Counted from the stretch's first letter, positions 7,602 to 16,971 are shown. The stretch is DNA of 64,000 bases from Betaproteobacteria bacterium HGW-Betaproteobacteria-1 (GCA_002842435.1 PHCX01000008.1:142291-206290); one strand, 5' to 3'. Numbers and translations are program-made. The notes: a model not told the origin generated them from the letters alone.

Positions 7602-9491
7602 ATGAACAGAACCACCATCGCAGGTCTGATAAGCCTGCTATTTGCCACTCCAGTCGCTACTCCAGTTTCAGCCGCAGAAAACCTCCATCTCGACGAACTT
7701 GTCGTCACTGCCAGCCGCACAGAACAGTCACGCGACAATCTGTTGCGCGATGTCACCGTGATCAGCCGGGACGAAATCGAACGTGCAGGCGCCGCTTCGC
7801 TCACTGATTTATTGCGTTCACAACCCGGCGTGCAGATTTCCACCAACGGTGGTGCCGGCACTGCCAGCAGCATCTTCCTGCGCGGCACCAATGACCAACA
7901 TCTGGTCGTGCTGGTCGACGGCTTGCGCATCAATTCAGCCACGCTCGGCACGACTTCATTTGAAAACCTGCCGCTCGGCCAGATCGAACGTATCGAAATC
8001 CTGCGCGGCCCGGCTTCCAGCCTGTACGGTGCCGATGCCATCGGCGGCGTGATCCAGATTTTCACGCGCAAGGGCGAAGCAGGCAATCCGCTGCTGCATG
8101 CCGCTGCAGGCTTCGGCAGCCATGACACCAAAACCGGCGAGGCCGGCATCAGCGGCGGCATCGGTGCCCTCAGCTATGGCTTGAACATCAGCAGCCTGGA
8201 TACCAACGGCTTTTCCGCCAAGCGCATCCGCGGCAACAGCATCGACGCGGACGACGACGGCTACCGCAATCTCAGCGCTTCGGCCTATCTGGAACTTGCC
8301 CTGAAAGATGGACACACCTGGGGTTTGCAATTCTTTGAAAGCAAGGGACGCCATGAATTCGACAGTGGTTACGACAACTACGGTAACCAGACCCAACAGG
8401 CCTACGCCTTCACCAGCAAGAACCAGTTCACCGGTTTCTGGCACAGCACCTTCAAGCTGGGCATGGGCGTGGACGACAGCGACAGCCATGCGATGCCGAG
8501 TTTCAGCAACCCCACCGGGGTCAGCAAATATCGCACTGAACAACAACAACTCACCTGGCAGAACGATCTCAGCCTGCCGCTCGGCTTGCTGACACTGGCC
8601 TATGAAAGACTGGAACAGGATGTAGACAGCAAAAGCAGCCCCAGTTCAAAGTTCAGAAAAGAGCGTAACAACGACAGCTTCCTCGCCAGCTATCTGCTCG
8701 ATGAAGGCAAGCATTCCCTGCAGCTTTCCTTGCGAGAAGACCACAATTCGCAATACGGCAATCACACCACCGGCGGCGCGGGCTACGGTTACCGCATTGC
8801 GCCCGAGTGGCGCGTCACGGCAAGCTATGGCAGCGCCTTCAAGGCACCCACCTTCAACCAGCTGTATTTCCCCAACTTTGGCGACCCCAACCTGAGCCCG
8901 GAAAAATCGGACAATGTGGAAGCCAGCCTCAGATACAGCGGACCACAGTCCAATCTCAGCCTGACCGTGTTCGAGAACAAGATCAGAAACCTGATCGCCT
9001 TTTCCGGATCGGCAACCGCAGGCTGCACGTTCTCCGGCTTCTGTCCGGTCAACGTCGGCAAAACCACGATACCGGGCGCGACACTGGAAGGCAGCTGGAA
9101 TGTTACAGACGCCCTCATGTTGAACGGCAACTTCACAGTTCAGTCGCCGCGCGACGAAGAGGACGACAATCTGGCACCGCGACGCAGCAACCGCTACGGC
9201 GCTGTCAGCCTGCTGCATCACTGGCGCGGCCTGCAATGGGGCGCCGAAGTCACCGGCGCCTCGGCCCGCTACAACGATGCGGCCAACACCAAACGCATGG
9301 GCGGCTATGCGCTCCTCAACCTGACCGCCAACTACAGCATCACCCCGGAATGGAAACTGGAAGCGCGCGCCAACAACGTGCTGGACAAGGATTACGTCCT
9401 CGCCTATACCGGCAATACCGACGATGCCATCGCCTACAACACGGCGGGCAGCAATCTGTTCGTCGGCTTACGCTACCAGATGAAGCGCTAA
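7602..9491 (+). CDS. btuB: TonB-dependent vitamin B12 receptor BtuB
   Basis: 629 residues: a signal peptide to about residue 24 (VSAAEN), a TonB box DELVVTAS around residues 31-38, a plug domain (RDEIERAGAASLTDLLRSQPGVQI, RGTNDQHLVVLVDGLRIN, GQIERIEILRGPASSLYGADAIGGVIQ) and a beta-barrel ending in an aromatic-rich strand (FVGLRYQMKR). The cobalamin riboswitch immediately upstream and the B12 genes downstream fix the substrate as a corrinoid. It is the first gene of a run that continues to cobU. The ATG follows an AAGGGAAAAC spacing typical of a Shine-Dalgarno site. Confidence 0.95.
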   Translation: MNRTTIAGLISLLFATPVATPVSAAENLHLDELVVTASRTEQSRDNLLRDVTVISRDEIERAGAASLTDLLRSQPGVQISTNGGAGTASSIFLRGTNDQHLVVLVDGLRINSATLGTTSFENLPLGQIERIEILRGPASSLYGADAIGGVIQIFTRKGEAGNPLLHAAAGFGSHDTKTGEAGISGGIGALSYGLNISSLDTNGFSAKRIRGNSIDADDDGYRNLSASAYLELALKDGHTWGLQFFESKGRHEFDSGYDNYGNQTQQAYAFTSKNQFTGFWHSTFKLGMGVDDSDSHAMPSFSNPTGVSKYRTEQQQLTWQNDLSLPLGLLTLAYERLEQDVDSKSSPSSKFRKERNNDSFLASYLLDEGKHSLQLSLREDHNSQYGNHTTGGAGYGYRIAPEWRVTASYGSAFKAPTFNQLYFPNFGDPNLSPEKSDNVEASLRYSGPQSNLSLTVFENKIRNLIAFSGSATAGCTFSGFCPVNVGKTTIPGATLEGSWNVTDALMLNGNFTVQSPRDEEDDNLAPRRSNRYGAVSLLHHWRGLQWGAEVTGASARYNDAANTKRMGGYALLNLTANYSITPEWKLEARANNVLDKDYVLAYTGNTDDAIAYNTAGSNLFVGLRYQMKR

Positions 9492-9572
9492 TTGAGCGAC
9501 AGGCTACCCGCAAGTTTTGAGTTAGAATTGCAGCAACGTTTTTTAATCAACCAAATAGAAGGCTAACCCATC

Positions 9573-10142
9573 ATGTTAACCCTTTCAAAAACCAACCAGA
9601 TCCTCGTCGGCCTCGTCATCGCCTTGCTCGTCATCGCCACCCGCGGCCATCATTTCGCTTCCATCGAGCACTTGCCCAGCATCTCGCTGGCGGCATTCTT
9701 CCTGATCGGCCTCTACCTGCGTCCGGTCTGGGTGTTCCCCGCCCTGCTCGGTTTGTGTGCCGCGCTGGACTTTCATGCAGTTACCTACGCCGGGGTCAGC
9801 AACTTCTGCGTGACACCGGCCTACGGCTTCCTGCTGCCGGCCTATGGCACCATGTGGCTGGCCGGTCGCTGGCTGGCGAAGCATTACAGTTTCACGGTCG
9901 GCACACTGCTACGCACCGTCGGCTTCGTCGCAGTGGCTTCCGCCGTCAGCGAACTGTTTTCCAGCGGCGGCTTCTACTTCTTCGGCGGCCGCTATGCTGA
10001 CCCGACACTGACAGAATTCGGCACACGACTGGTCAAGTACTATCCGCACCAGCTGGAGAATCTCGCTTTCTGGCTCGGCATCGCGCTGGTGACTCACGTC
10101 GCGTTCGCACTGGCAACCCGCGCTGATCGCGCCAAAGCCTGA
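9573..10142 (+). CDS. btuM: BtuM-like solitary inner-membrane B12 transporter
   Basis: 189 residues with about six hydrophobic segments and little soluble sequence. Length, topology and a cysteine at position 79 in NFCVTPAYGFLLPAYG fit the BtuM family, ECF S-component-like proteins that act without the ECF module. In the Thiobacillus denitrificans member a conserved Cys at position 80 contacts the cobalt and mediates decyanation. Its position behind btuB under the same riboswitch agrees. BtuC and BtuD are not in the window, so BtuM may provide inner-membrane uptake here. The name rests on recalled family features rather than an alignment. Confidence 0.8.
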   Translation: MLTLSKTNQILVGLVIALLVIATRGHHFASIEHLPSISLAAFFLIGLYLRPVWVFPALLGLCAALDFHAVTYAGVSNFCVTPAYGFLLPAYGTMWLAGRWLAKHYSFTVGTLLRTVGFVAVASAVSELFSSGGFYFFGGRYADPTLTEFGTRLVKYYPHQLENLAFWLGIALVTHVAFALATRADRAKA

Positions 10143-10158
10143 TTTCAAGAACCTGATT

Positions 10159-10764
10159 TTGACCGATAGCAATACCAATGCGCGCCACCAGGCGCGCATG
10201 CAACGCAAAAAGGCGGTGGTGGATGCCAAGATAGAATCCGCCAGCATCGCCAAAGGCTTGCTGGTGATCCACACCGGCACCGGCAAAGGTAAATCCACCG
10301 CCGCTTTCGGCACCCTCGCCCGCGCCCTCGGGCACGGCATGAAGGCGGCCGTGGTGCAGTTCATCAAGGGCCGTTCGGATACCGGTGAAGAAGCCTTCTT
10401 TCGTAGCGCCCCCAATCTCAGCTGGCATGTCATGGGCGACGGCTTCACCTGGGAAACCCAGGATGCGGAACGCGACCACGCCTCAGCGCGCAAAGCCTGG
10501 GAACTGGTCTGTGGCTATCTGCAAGACGAAACCATCAATCTATTGATTCTTGACGAGTTCACTTACGCACTGAAATACGGCTGGCTGACCATCGAAGAAG
10601 TCACCGAAGCACTCCACCAGCGACCATCCATGCAGCATGTCATCATCACCGGCCGCGGCGCACCGGATGCGCTGATCGAGCTTGCCGACACCGTGAGCGA
10701 GATCCATCTGGTCAAACATGCATTCAGCAATGGCGTGCAGGCCATGCCCGGCATCGAATTCTGA
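10159..10764 (+). CDS. cobO: Cob(I)yrinic acid a,c-diamide / cob(I)alamin adenosyltransferase (CobO/BtuR type)
   Basis: 201 residues; attaches the 5'-deoxyadenosyl group of ATP to Co(I) corrinoids. The N-terminus RMQRKKAVVDAKI and the P-loop HTGTGKGKSTAAFG are typical of CobA/CobO/BtuR enzymes, followed by VVQFIKG, the Walker B-like LLILDEFTYAL and IITGRGAPDALIELADTVSEI. The start is a TTG at 10159, giving an N-terminus of normal family length; an ATG 39 bp further in would remove part of the conserved basic segment. It lies 16 bp after btuM in the riboswitch-controlled operon. Confidence 0.93.
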   Translation: MTDSNTNARHQARMQRKKAVVDAKIESASIAKGLLVIHTGTGKGKSTAAFGTLARALGHGMKAAVVQFIKGRSDTGEEAFFRSAPNLSWHVMGDGFTWETQDAERDHASARKAWELVCGYLQDETINLLILDEFTYALKYGWLTIEEVTEALHQRPSMQHVIITGRGAPDALIELADTVSEIHLVKHAFSNGVQAMPGIEF

Positions 10765-10781
10765 TGAATTGAGCCATCACC

Positions 10782-12068
10782 GTGAGCAAAGTCAGCTGTC
10801 CTGCCGTCCTCATTTCCGCTCCCGCTTCCGGTCAGGGTAAGACACTGGCGACCGCGGCGCTGGTGCGCGCCTGGAAAAACCGCGGACTCAAGGTGCGCGC
10901 CTTCAAATGCGGCCCCGACTTTCTTGACCCGATGATCCTGCAAAAAGCCAGCGGCCAGCCTGTCTACAATCTGGACCTCGGCATGTGCGGCGAAGAAGAT
11001 GGCCGCCGACGCCTGCACGCCGCCGCGCAGGAAGCTGACGTCATCATCGTCGAGGGCGTCATGGGCCTTTATGACGGCAACCCTTCCAGTGCCGACATCG
11101 CCGCACGTTACGAACTGCCGGTGCTGTTAGCAATCGATGCAGGCGGCATGGCGCAGACCTTCGGCGCACTCGCCTCCGGCCTGCTGGCGTACAAACCCGA
11201 ACTGAAACCGGTTGGCGTCCTCGCCAACAAGGTCGGCAGTGCCGGGCATGCCGCTTTGTTGCGCGACAGCCTGCCGCCGCACTTGAGCTGGTTCGGCGCC
11301 CTGCCCCGGGATGCAGATTTTGCGCTGCCCGAACGCCATCTCGGCCTGTTTCGCGCCGATGAAATCGACGACCTGGAAGCCCGCATCGAAGCTGCGGCAC
11401 GTGCATTGTCCGATTCCGGCGAGCTGCCCTTGCCGCCTGCCGTCAGCTTCGAACTGCCTGCCGGCGAGGCCCAAGCGCCATTGCTGGCCGGCAAGACCAT
11501 TGCCGTTGCCCGCGATGTTGCCTTCTGTTTCATCTATCCGGCCAATCTGGACTGGCTACGCGAGATGGGCGCGAACATCACCTTCTTTTCGCCTCTGCAC
11601 GACCAGAATCTGCCGTACGCAGATGCGTACTGGTTGCCGGGCGGCTATCCGGAACTGCACCTTGAAGCGCTTGCCGGCAACACAGCCATGCGCGAAGCGC
11701 TGCGCCGCGCATGTCAGCAGCAGAAACCGATATTGGCAGAATGCGGCGGCATGATGGCACTCGCGGAGAGCATCGATGAGCAACCGGCTTTCGGCCTGTT
11801 GCCGGGGAAATGCCGCATGCACGACCGCCTGCAGGGCTTGGGCGTGATACAGATGGAACTCCCAGCCGGCAAGCTCGGCGCGCATGTGTTCCACTATGGA
11901 AGTTTTGAAACCGGCCTGACCCCGATTGCCACCATGCCGAGCCGTTTCGGCAAGCCCGAGCATATCTACCGCCACGGCAGCCTGCAGGCGAGCTTCCTGC
12001 ATTTCTATTTCGCCTCCAATCCGCAGGCGGCCGCCAGCCTGTTTCTACCGGATTCGCACAAAACATGA
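10782..12068 (+). CDS. cbiA: Cobyrinic acid a,c-diamide synthase (CbiA/CobB)
   Basis: 428 residues, GTG start. The ATP-dependent, glutamine-using amidase of the a and c side chains. The N-terminal dethiobiotin-synthetase-like domain has the P-loop APASGQGKTLATAAL, FKCGPDFLDP and EGVMGLYDG. The C-terminal class-I glutamine amidotransferase domain has the nucleophile segment ILAECGGMMAL and the later HVFHYGSFE and GSLQASFLHFYFASNP with the catalytic His. Presence of this enzyme means the cell handles cobyrinate-level intermediates, either from ring synthesis encoded elsewhere or from salvage. The stop overlaps bluB by 4 bp. Confidence 0.95.
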   Translation: MSKVSCPAVLISAPASGQGKTLATAALVRAWKNRGLKVRAFKCGPDFLDPMILQKASGQPVYNLDLGMCGEEDGRRRLHAAAQEADVIIVEGVMGLYDGNPSSADIAARYELPVLLAIDAGGMAQTFGALASGLLAYKPELKPVGVLANKVGSAGHAALLRDSLPPHLSWFGALPRDADFALPERHLGLFRADEIDDLEARIEAAARALSDSGELPLPPAVSFELPAGEAQAPLLAGKTIAVARDVAFCFIYPANLDWLREMGANITFFSPLHDQNLPYADAYWLPGGYPELHLEALAGNTAMREALRRACQQQKPILAECGGMMALAESIDEQPAFGLLPGKCRMHDRLQGLGVIQMELPAGKLGAHVFHYGSFETGLTPIATMPSRFGKPEHIYRHGSLQASFLHFYFASNPQAAASLFLPDSHKT

Positions 12069-12730
12069 GCACGCACCGCTATTCCGATGCCGAGATCGCT
12101 GCGATCTACCGCGTCATTGAAGAACGACGCGACATGCGACATTTTCTGCCGACACCGGTAGCACCGGAGGTGCTCGGCAGAATACTGGCAGCCGCCCACC
12201 ACGCCCCCAGTGTCGGTCTCATGCAGCCCTGGCGCTTCATCCGTATCACGAACCATGGACTGCGCCAAGACATCCACCGCTTGGTCGATGCTGAACGTAT
12301 CCGCACCGCGCATGCCATCGGCGAATACGAGAACACGGCGCGCATGGCCGAATTCATGCGGCTCAAGGTCGAAGGCATCCTCGATTGCGGCGAACTGCTG
12401 GTGGCGACGCTGTGCGACAAGCGCGAACAGCACATCTTCGGTCGCAGAACCATGCCGGAAATGGACCTGGCTTCGGTCAGCTGCGCCATCCAGAACATGT
12501 GGCTGGCGGCACGGGCGGAAGGACTGGGCATGGGCTGGGTGTCGATCTTCGAGCCAAAAGAACTGGCACAGCTGCTTGGTATCCCGGATGACGCCAAACC
12601 GGTCGCCATTCTTTGCCTCGGCCACGTCAACAGCTTCTACAAGGAGCCGATGCTGGTCGAGACCGGCTGGAAGACGGCACGGCCGCTGCAGGACATGGTG
12701 CTGGAGAACGGCTGGGACAGCAAAAAATGA
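12065..12730 (+). CDS. bluB: 5,6-dimethylbenzimidazole synthase BluB
   Basis: 221 residues, nitroreductase fold. BluB fragments reduced FMN with oxygen to make the lower ligand of B12. Family signatures: ERRDMRHFLP, AAHHAPSVGLMQPWRFI, GRRTMPEMDLASVSCAIQNMWLAARAEGLGMGWVSIF and ILCLGHV. Its presence implies the organism makes its own DMB aerobically, matching the cobT gene further along. It overlaps both neighbours (ATGA with cbiA and with the binding-protein gene), so the middle of this operon is translationally coupled. Confidence 0.95.
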   Translation: MSTHRYSDAEIAAIYRVIEERRDMRHFLPTPVAPEVLGRILAAAHHAPSVGLMQPWRFIRITNHGLRQDIHRLVDAERIRTAHAIGEYENTARMAEFMRLKVEGILDCGELLVATLCDKREQHIFGRRTMPEMDLASVSCAIQNMWLAARAEGLGMGWVSIFEPKELAQLLGIPDDAKPVAILCLGHVNSFYKEPMLVETGWKTARPLQDMVLENGWDSKK

Positions 12731-13542
12731 GGTATCCGCAGCGCATCGTCTGCCTGACCACCGAGCCGACTGAAGTGCTCTACCTGTTGGGCGAACAGCA
12801 TCGTATCGCCGGCATCTCCGGGTTCACGACCCGGCCCGCCATCGCCCGCAAGGAAAAACCCAAGGTCGCTGCATTCACCAGCGCCAACATTGACAAGATT
12901 CTGGCTCTAAACCCCGACCTCGTGCTCGGGTTTTCCAACCTGCAGGCCGATATCGCGGCCGAGCTGGTGCGCGCAGGCGTCGAGGTGCACATCTTCAACC
13001 AGCGTTCCATCTCGCAGATGTTGAACATGATCATCACGGTCGGCAGTCTGGTCGGTGCCGCAGACAAGGCGGCTGCGCTGGTGAGCGAACTGGAAACAAA
13101 AATTGAACGATCACGCGACATCGCCAGCGAATTTGCAGCCAGACCCATCATCTATTTCGAGGAATGGAACGACCCACTGATCAGCGGCATCCGCTGGGTC
13201 AGCGAGCTGATCGAGATTGCCGGCGGCAGCGACTGCTTTGCCGAACTGGCGCAACACAAGGACGCAAAAAACCGCGTCATCGCCGACCCGGATGAGGTCG
13301 CCCGGCGCAATCCGGATATTATTATCGGCTCCTGGTGCGGCAAGAAATTCCGGCCGGAACAACTGATGCAGCGTCCGGGCTGGAAATCTATCAAGGCGGT
13401 GCAAAGCGGCTTCGTACAGGAGATCAAATCCGCCGACATCCTGCAGCCCGGCCCGTCACTGATCACAGAAGGGTTGCCACAGCTGCAGGCCATCATCCAG
13501 CGCTGGAGCGTGGCACAGAGTTTCAGGAAGCATTGGGATTAG
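12727..13542 (+). CDS. BtuF-like cobalamin-binding protein without a visible signal peptide
   Basis: 271 residues from the ATG at 12727, which overlaps the bluB stop; a longer in-frame start at 12613 lies inside bluB and was rejected. The fold is the helical-backbone substrate-binding type of BtuF/FhuD: RIVCLTTEPTEVLYLLGEQHRIAGISGF, NIDKILALNPDLVLGFSNLQADIA, GSLVGAADKAAALV, and a C-terminal RPGWKSIKAVQSG with TEGLPQL. The chain begins directly with the domain (MRYPQRIVCL) and has no hydrophobic leader, unlike a periplasmic binding protein. It may be cytoplasmic, or the annotated start may be wrong. No BtuCD genes accompany it. Confidence 0.8.
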   Translation: MRYPQRIVCLTTEPTEVLYLLGEQHRIAGISGFTTRPAIARKEKPKVAAFTSANIDKILALNPDLVLGFSNLQADIAAELVRAGVEVHIFNQRSISQMLNMIITVGSLVGAADKAAALVSELETKIERSRDIASEFAARPIIYFEEWNDPLISGIRWVSELIEIAGGSDCFAELAQHKDAKNRVIADPDEVARRNPDIIIGSWCGKKFRPEQLMQRPGWKSIKAVQSGFVQEIKSADILQPGPSLITEGLPQLQAIIQRWSVAQSFRKHWD

Positions 13543-13557
13543 AGAGGCAATCAATCT

Positions 13558-14082
13558 ATGAGCACTACACTGATTCTGGGCGGTGCCCGTTCCGGCAAGA
13601 GCGCCTACGCCGAGCAGTTGGCCAAGGACAGCGGCCTGCCTGTCACCTACATCGCCACAGCCCAGGTGTATGACAGTGAATTCTCCCAACGCATAGCGCA
13701 CCACCGCAACCGGCGCCCGGTCGAATGGCAGCTGGTCGAGGAACCGTTCTTTCTGGCGGATACAATCAAACGTCACGCCTCGCCAGACCGCTGCCTGCTG
13801 GTCGATTGCCTCACCCTGTGGCTGGCACAATGGATCTGCGACGACTGCCACCCGCCTCAGGACAAAACATGGGAAGCCGAACAACAGGAGCTGCTGGACC
13901 TACTCCCCACACTACCCGGCAACATCATTCTAGTCAGCAACGAAGTTGGCATGGGCATTGTGCCGCTGGGCGAAATCAACCGCCGTTTTCAGGATGCACA
14001 AGGCCGGCTGAACCAGGCGGTAGCAGCCCTGAGTCAGCGGACGCTGTTCATGGCGGCCGGACTCCCACTGCAGCTCAAATAG
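13558..14082 (+). CDS. cobU: Adenosylcobinamide kinase / adenosylcobinamide-phosphate guanylyltransferase
   Basis: 174 residues, the normal CobU/CobP length. The P-loop ILGGARSGKSAYAEQ starts the protein. YIATAQVYDSEFSQRIAHHRNRRP contains the His/Arg segment that carries GMP, and LVDCLTLWLAQW and LVSNEVGMGIVP are family blocks. It activates adenosylcobinamide for nucleotide-loop assembly by CobS. It is the last gene of the riboswitch-led operon; the stop lies 1 bp from the converging HxlR gene stop. Confidence 0.95.
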   Translation: MSTTLILGGARSGKSAYAEQLAKDSGLPVTYIATAQVYDSEFSQRIAHHRNRRPVEWQLVEEPFFLADTIKRHASPDRCLLVDCLTLWLAQWICDDCHPPQDKTWEAEQQELLDLLPTLPGNIILVSNEVGMGIVPLGEINRRFQDAQGRLNQAVAALSQRTLFMAAGLPLQLK

Positions 14083-14083
14083 A

Positions 14084-14467
14084 TTATTTGGCGGCATAGC
14101 CGGTTGGGGCGACATAAGTAGATCTCGCCGCCCGCACAGCCTCCTGATGTGTCGCCGCCCAAGTAACCATGGGCTGTATACTGGCAAAAAACGACACGCC
14201 CATATTGGTCATTGCGTACTCCACCTTGGGTGGCACCGAAGCATAGACCGTCCTCGATACCAAACCATCGCGCTCAAGATTTCTCAGTGTCTGCGCCAGC
14301 ATTCGCGGCGAAATATCCGGTATACGCTTCTTGAGCTCGCTGAAACGCAGCGTCCCCTTTTCCAGTTCGTACAGCACCAGAACCGTCCATCGGTCGCTCA
14401 ACCGGTCCAGCACATCGCGAATCGGGCAACGTTCAGCCAGCGGTGTAGCTTGTTTATGTAATGTCAT
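14084..14467 (-). CDS. HxlR-family transcriptional regulator
   Basis: 127 residues from the ATG at 14467, preceded by an excellent GAGGAGGA site; a longer upstream start would lie outside that site. Winged-helix HxlR pattern: CPIRDVLDRLSDRWTVLVLYEL, LRFSELKKRIPDISPRMLAQTLRNLERDGLVSR, VPPKVEYAMT. The N-terminal Cys is the residue used for redox sensing in QorR/YodB-like members. It is divergent from an NmrA-like reductase, the same pairing as ytfH-ytfG (qorB) in E. coli. The likely role is control of that gene through sites in the shared intergenic region. Confidence 0.9.
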   Translation of the reverse strand: MTLHKQATPLAERCPIRDVLDRLSDRWTVLVLYELEKGTLRFSELKKRIPDISPRMLAQTLRNLERDGLVSRTVYASVPPKVEYAMTNMGVSFFASIQPMVTWAATHQEAVRAARSTYVAPTGYAAK

Positions 14468-14484
14468 ATGTCCTCCTCGCCTAT

Positions 14485-14592
14485 GGTTACCGCACTGGTT
14501 ACCGAACAGTAACCTGGTAATCATTGGCTCACTACTTCCCTTGAAAATTCACATTAGTATCATATCGGAACTGATTTATATTTTAATACTAA
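14485..14592. promoter_or_regulatory. Divergent regulatory region with inverted repeats
   Basis: GGTTAC-CGAACA-GTAACC forms a dyad at 14497-14514, with a further GGTTACC copy at 14485-14491 and a GGTAA half at 14516-14520. A second dyad, TTAGTAT (14554-14560) with ATACTAA (14586-14592), lies nearer the reductase start. These are good operator candidates for the HxlR protein (inference). Confidence 0.5.
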
Positions 14593-14604
14593 AGGAACTT
14601 ACCT

Positions 14605-15504
14605 ATGTCCACCAAAACTCAACAACCCATCCTGGTCACCGGTGCCTCAGGTCATTTGGGGCGCAGCGTCCTGAAGCACTTGCTGGAAACTGAAAAATTT
14701 CCGCCCGGCAAAATAACCGCCACAACACGCAATGTATCCGCCCTTGCGGATTTCGCTGCACGAGGTATAACCATACGACAAGCGGATTTTGAAGACGCTG
14801 CCAGCCTGGCAGCAGCCTTTGCCGGTTCAAAACGTCTGCTACTGATCAGCACCGATACACTCGACCGGCCCGGACACCGCCTGCAGCAGCATCGCAACGC
14901 AATTGCGGCGGCCGTGAAAGCTGGAGTCGAACATATCGTCTATACGTCGATGCCCAACCCGGAAAATTCACCACTGCTGATTGCACCAGACCATGCAGAA
15001 ACCGAGCACGCTCTGGCCGCCAGCCCGCTGACCTCGATTATCCTGCGCAACAACTGGTATTTCGAGAACCTGTTCCTCGGGCTGCCGCAATACCTCGCAA
15101 GCGGGTTGTGGTACTCCGCCTCTGGCGACGGGCGCATTGCCCACATCGCGCGCGACGATCTAGGCCGTGCCGCCGCCGCAGCACTGGCTTCGGCAGACAC
15201 GGGAAACCGCATTTATAACCTTACAGGCCGGAAAGCCTACTCTACGGAGGAAATCGCACGATTGGTAAGCGCCACGGCCGGCAAACCAATCCAGGTCGTA
15301 CCAGTTCCGGTGGAAGCGCTCATTCAGGGAATGATCCAGGCCGGCATGCCTGAAGGCTTGGCAACGATATTCGCCTCATTCGACACAAATACCGCTGCAG
15401 GCCGTGTTGCCGATATCACGGATGACTTCCTGAAACTGACGGGGGTGCACCCGCAAGACTATCAGGACTGGTTGGCCGCGAATCGCGCTAACATCGCCGG
15501 ATAA
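14605..15504 (+). CDS. NmrA/QorB-like NAD(P)H-binding oxidoreductase
   Basis: 299 residues, atypical short-chain dehydrogenase. The dinucleotide-binding start is ILVTGASGHLGRSVLKHLL. HIVYTSMPNPENSPLLIAPDHAETEHAL, TIILRNNWYFENLF and RIYNLTGRKAYSTEEIARLV match the QOR2/YtfG (quinone oxidoreductase) group, and an HxlR gene is divergent as in the E. coli qorB locus. The probable substrate is a quinone or other electrophile. This two-gene module interrupts the B12 region and has no evident link to it. AAAGGAAC precedes the ATG. Confidence 0.85.
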   Translation: MSTKTQQPILVTGASGHLGRSVLKHLLETEKFPPGKITATTRNVSALADFAARGITIRQADFEDAASLAAAFAGSKRLLLISTDTLDRPGHRLQQHRNAIAAAVKAGVEHIVYTSMPNPENSPLLIAPDHAETEHALAASPLTSIILRNNWYFENLFLGLPQYLASGLWYSASGDGRIAHIARDDLGRAAAAALASADTGNRIYNLTGRKAYSTEEIARLVSATAGKPIQVVPVPVEALIQGMIQAGMPEGLATIFASFDTNTAAGRVADITDDFLKLTGVHPQDYQDWLAANRANIAG

Positions 15505-15519
15505 TCATACGCAATCACT

Positions 15520-16971
15520 TTAGGATGGGAGCAACGGATTCAGTTGCTCCCAATCAAGATACGTCTCCAGTGCGTCGGCGAGCCTGTCCAGGCCAGCCTC
15601 GCGCTGGGCGCCATAATCGAAGGCGGAAACCGCCTGCAAACCCGCCCACTGCAATAATGCAGCGCAGGCCTGCGGGTGATCGAACAAGCCATGCAAGTAA
15701 GTCCCCGCTATCGCGCCATCATTTGAAATTGCGCCTTCCGACCCGGAAGAAAGTTGCAGAAGCGGATGCTGCAACGCAGCGCCCCTGCTAACACCCATAT
15801 GAATCTCGTAACCCGTGACGGACGCATCAGCAAAGGCCAACTTGCCAGTGACGTTCACCAGCTTTTTTTCCGCTTCCAGCGTGGTGTCCATATCCAGCAC
15901 ACCCAATCCTGCGGCACTGCCAGGCACGCCTTCAAGGCCAAGGGGATCATGCAAGGCACGCCCCAGCATCTGGAAACCACCGCAGATGCCAAGCAACTTG
16001 CCGCCATAGCGCAGGTGTCGCAAAAGTACTGGTTCCCAGCCATGCTCGCGTAAAAACTCGAGATCGGCGCGCACGCTCTTGCTGCCAGGCAGGATAATCA
16101 AGTCGGCCGATGGAATGGATTCATCCGGGCCGATGAAACGGAAATCCACCTGCGGGTGCAAACGCAGGGCATCGAAATCGGTATGGTTGCTGATACGCGG
16201 CAGTACCGGCGCGATCACGCGCAATTTTTCTTCCACCAGCAAAGTAGAAGGAGTATGTGGCACGGCATCTTCCGCTTCGATATGCAAATCGTGCAAATAG
16301 GGCAGGACGCCGAGCACTGGTTTGCCGGTAGTTTGTTCCAGCCAGTCGAGACCGGATTGCAGCAGCGCGATATCGCCGCGAAAGCGGTTGATGACAAAGC
16401 CGATCACGCGCTTGCGCTCACTTCCCGACAGCAATTCCAGCGTGCCGACAATGTGCGCAAAGACGCCGCCACGGTCAATATCCGCTACCAAAATGACCGG
16501 GCAATCCACCGCCTCGGCAAAGCCCATGTTGGCAATGTCATTTGCGCGCAGATTAATCTCTGCCGGGCTGCCTGCCCCTTCCACCACAACGCAATCATAT
16601 TGTTCGGTCAGCCGCCGGTAGGAATCCAGCACGGCTCGCATCGCAGTCGGTTTGTAGGCATGGTAGTCGGTCGCCTCCAGATTGCAGGCCACCTTGCCCT
16701 GTATGATGACCTGGCAACCGGTATCGGAATTGGGCTTGAGCAGCACCGGATTCATGTCGATATGCGGCGCCAGCCCGCAAGCCTGCGCTTGCACTGCCTG
16801 CGCACGGCCGATCTCGCCGCCGTCGACGGTGACTGCCGAATTCAGGGCCATGTTCTGCGGCTTAAACGGGGCGACTTTGACCCCCCTGCGGTACAATACC
16901 CGGCATATTCCAGCAACGAGCGTACTCTTACCCGCATCCGATGTAGTGCCCTGAATCATCAATGTTTTCAT
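15520..16971 (-). CDS. cobQ: Cobyric acid synthase (CobQ/CbiP)
   Basis: 483 residues. Amidates the b, d, e and g side chains of adenosylcobyrinic a,c-diamide. The N-terminal synthetase domain opens [20 protein letters not shown], then [33 protein letters not shown] and DIDRGGVFA. The C-terminal glutamine amidotransferase domain has [14 protein letters not shown] (nucleophile Cys) and [13 protein letters not shown] (catalytic His). It is transcribed leftward, convergent with the reductase gene. The start lies within the first bases of cobD on the other strand, so promoters for the two must sit inside coding sequence. Confidence 0.95.
   Translation of the reverse strand: MKTLMIQGTTSDAGKSTLVAGICRVLYRRGVKVAPFKPQNMALNSAVTVDGGEIGRAQAVQAQACGLAPHIDMNPVLLKPNSDTGCQVIIQGKVACNLEATDYHAYKPTAMRAVLDSYRRLTEQYDCVVVEGAGSPAEINLRANDIANMGFAEAVDCPVILVADIDRGGVFAHIVGTLELLSGSERKRVIGFVINRFRGDIALLQSGLDWLEQTTGKPVLGVLPYLHDLHIEAEDAVPHTPSTLLVEEKLRVIAPVLPRISNHTDFDALRLHPQVDFRFIGPDESIPSADLIILPGSKSVRADLEFLREHGWEPVLLRHLRYGGKLLGICGGFQMLGRALHDPLGLEGVPGSAAGLGVLDMDTTLEAEKKLVNVTGKLAFADASVTGYEIHMGVSRGAALQHPLLQLSSGSEGAISNDGAIAGTYLHGLFDHPQACAALLQWAGLQAVSAFDYGAQREAGLDRLADALETYLDWEQLNPLLPS

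Noticed and set aside
12613..12726. Longer N-terminus for the BtuF-like protein starting inside bluB
   Set aside because: The added residues are the bluB sequence read in another frame, with no leader-like character. The ATG at 12727 overlaps the bluB stop in the usual coupled way.
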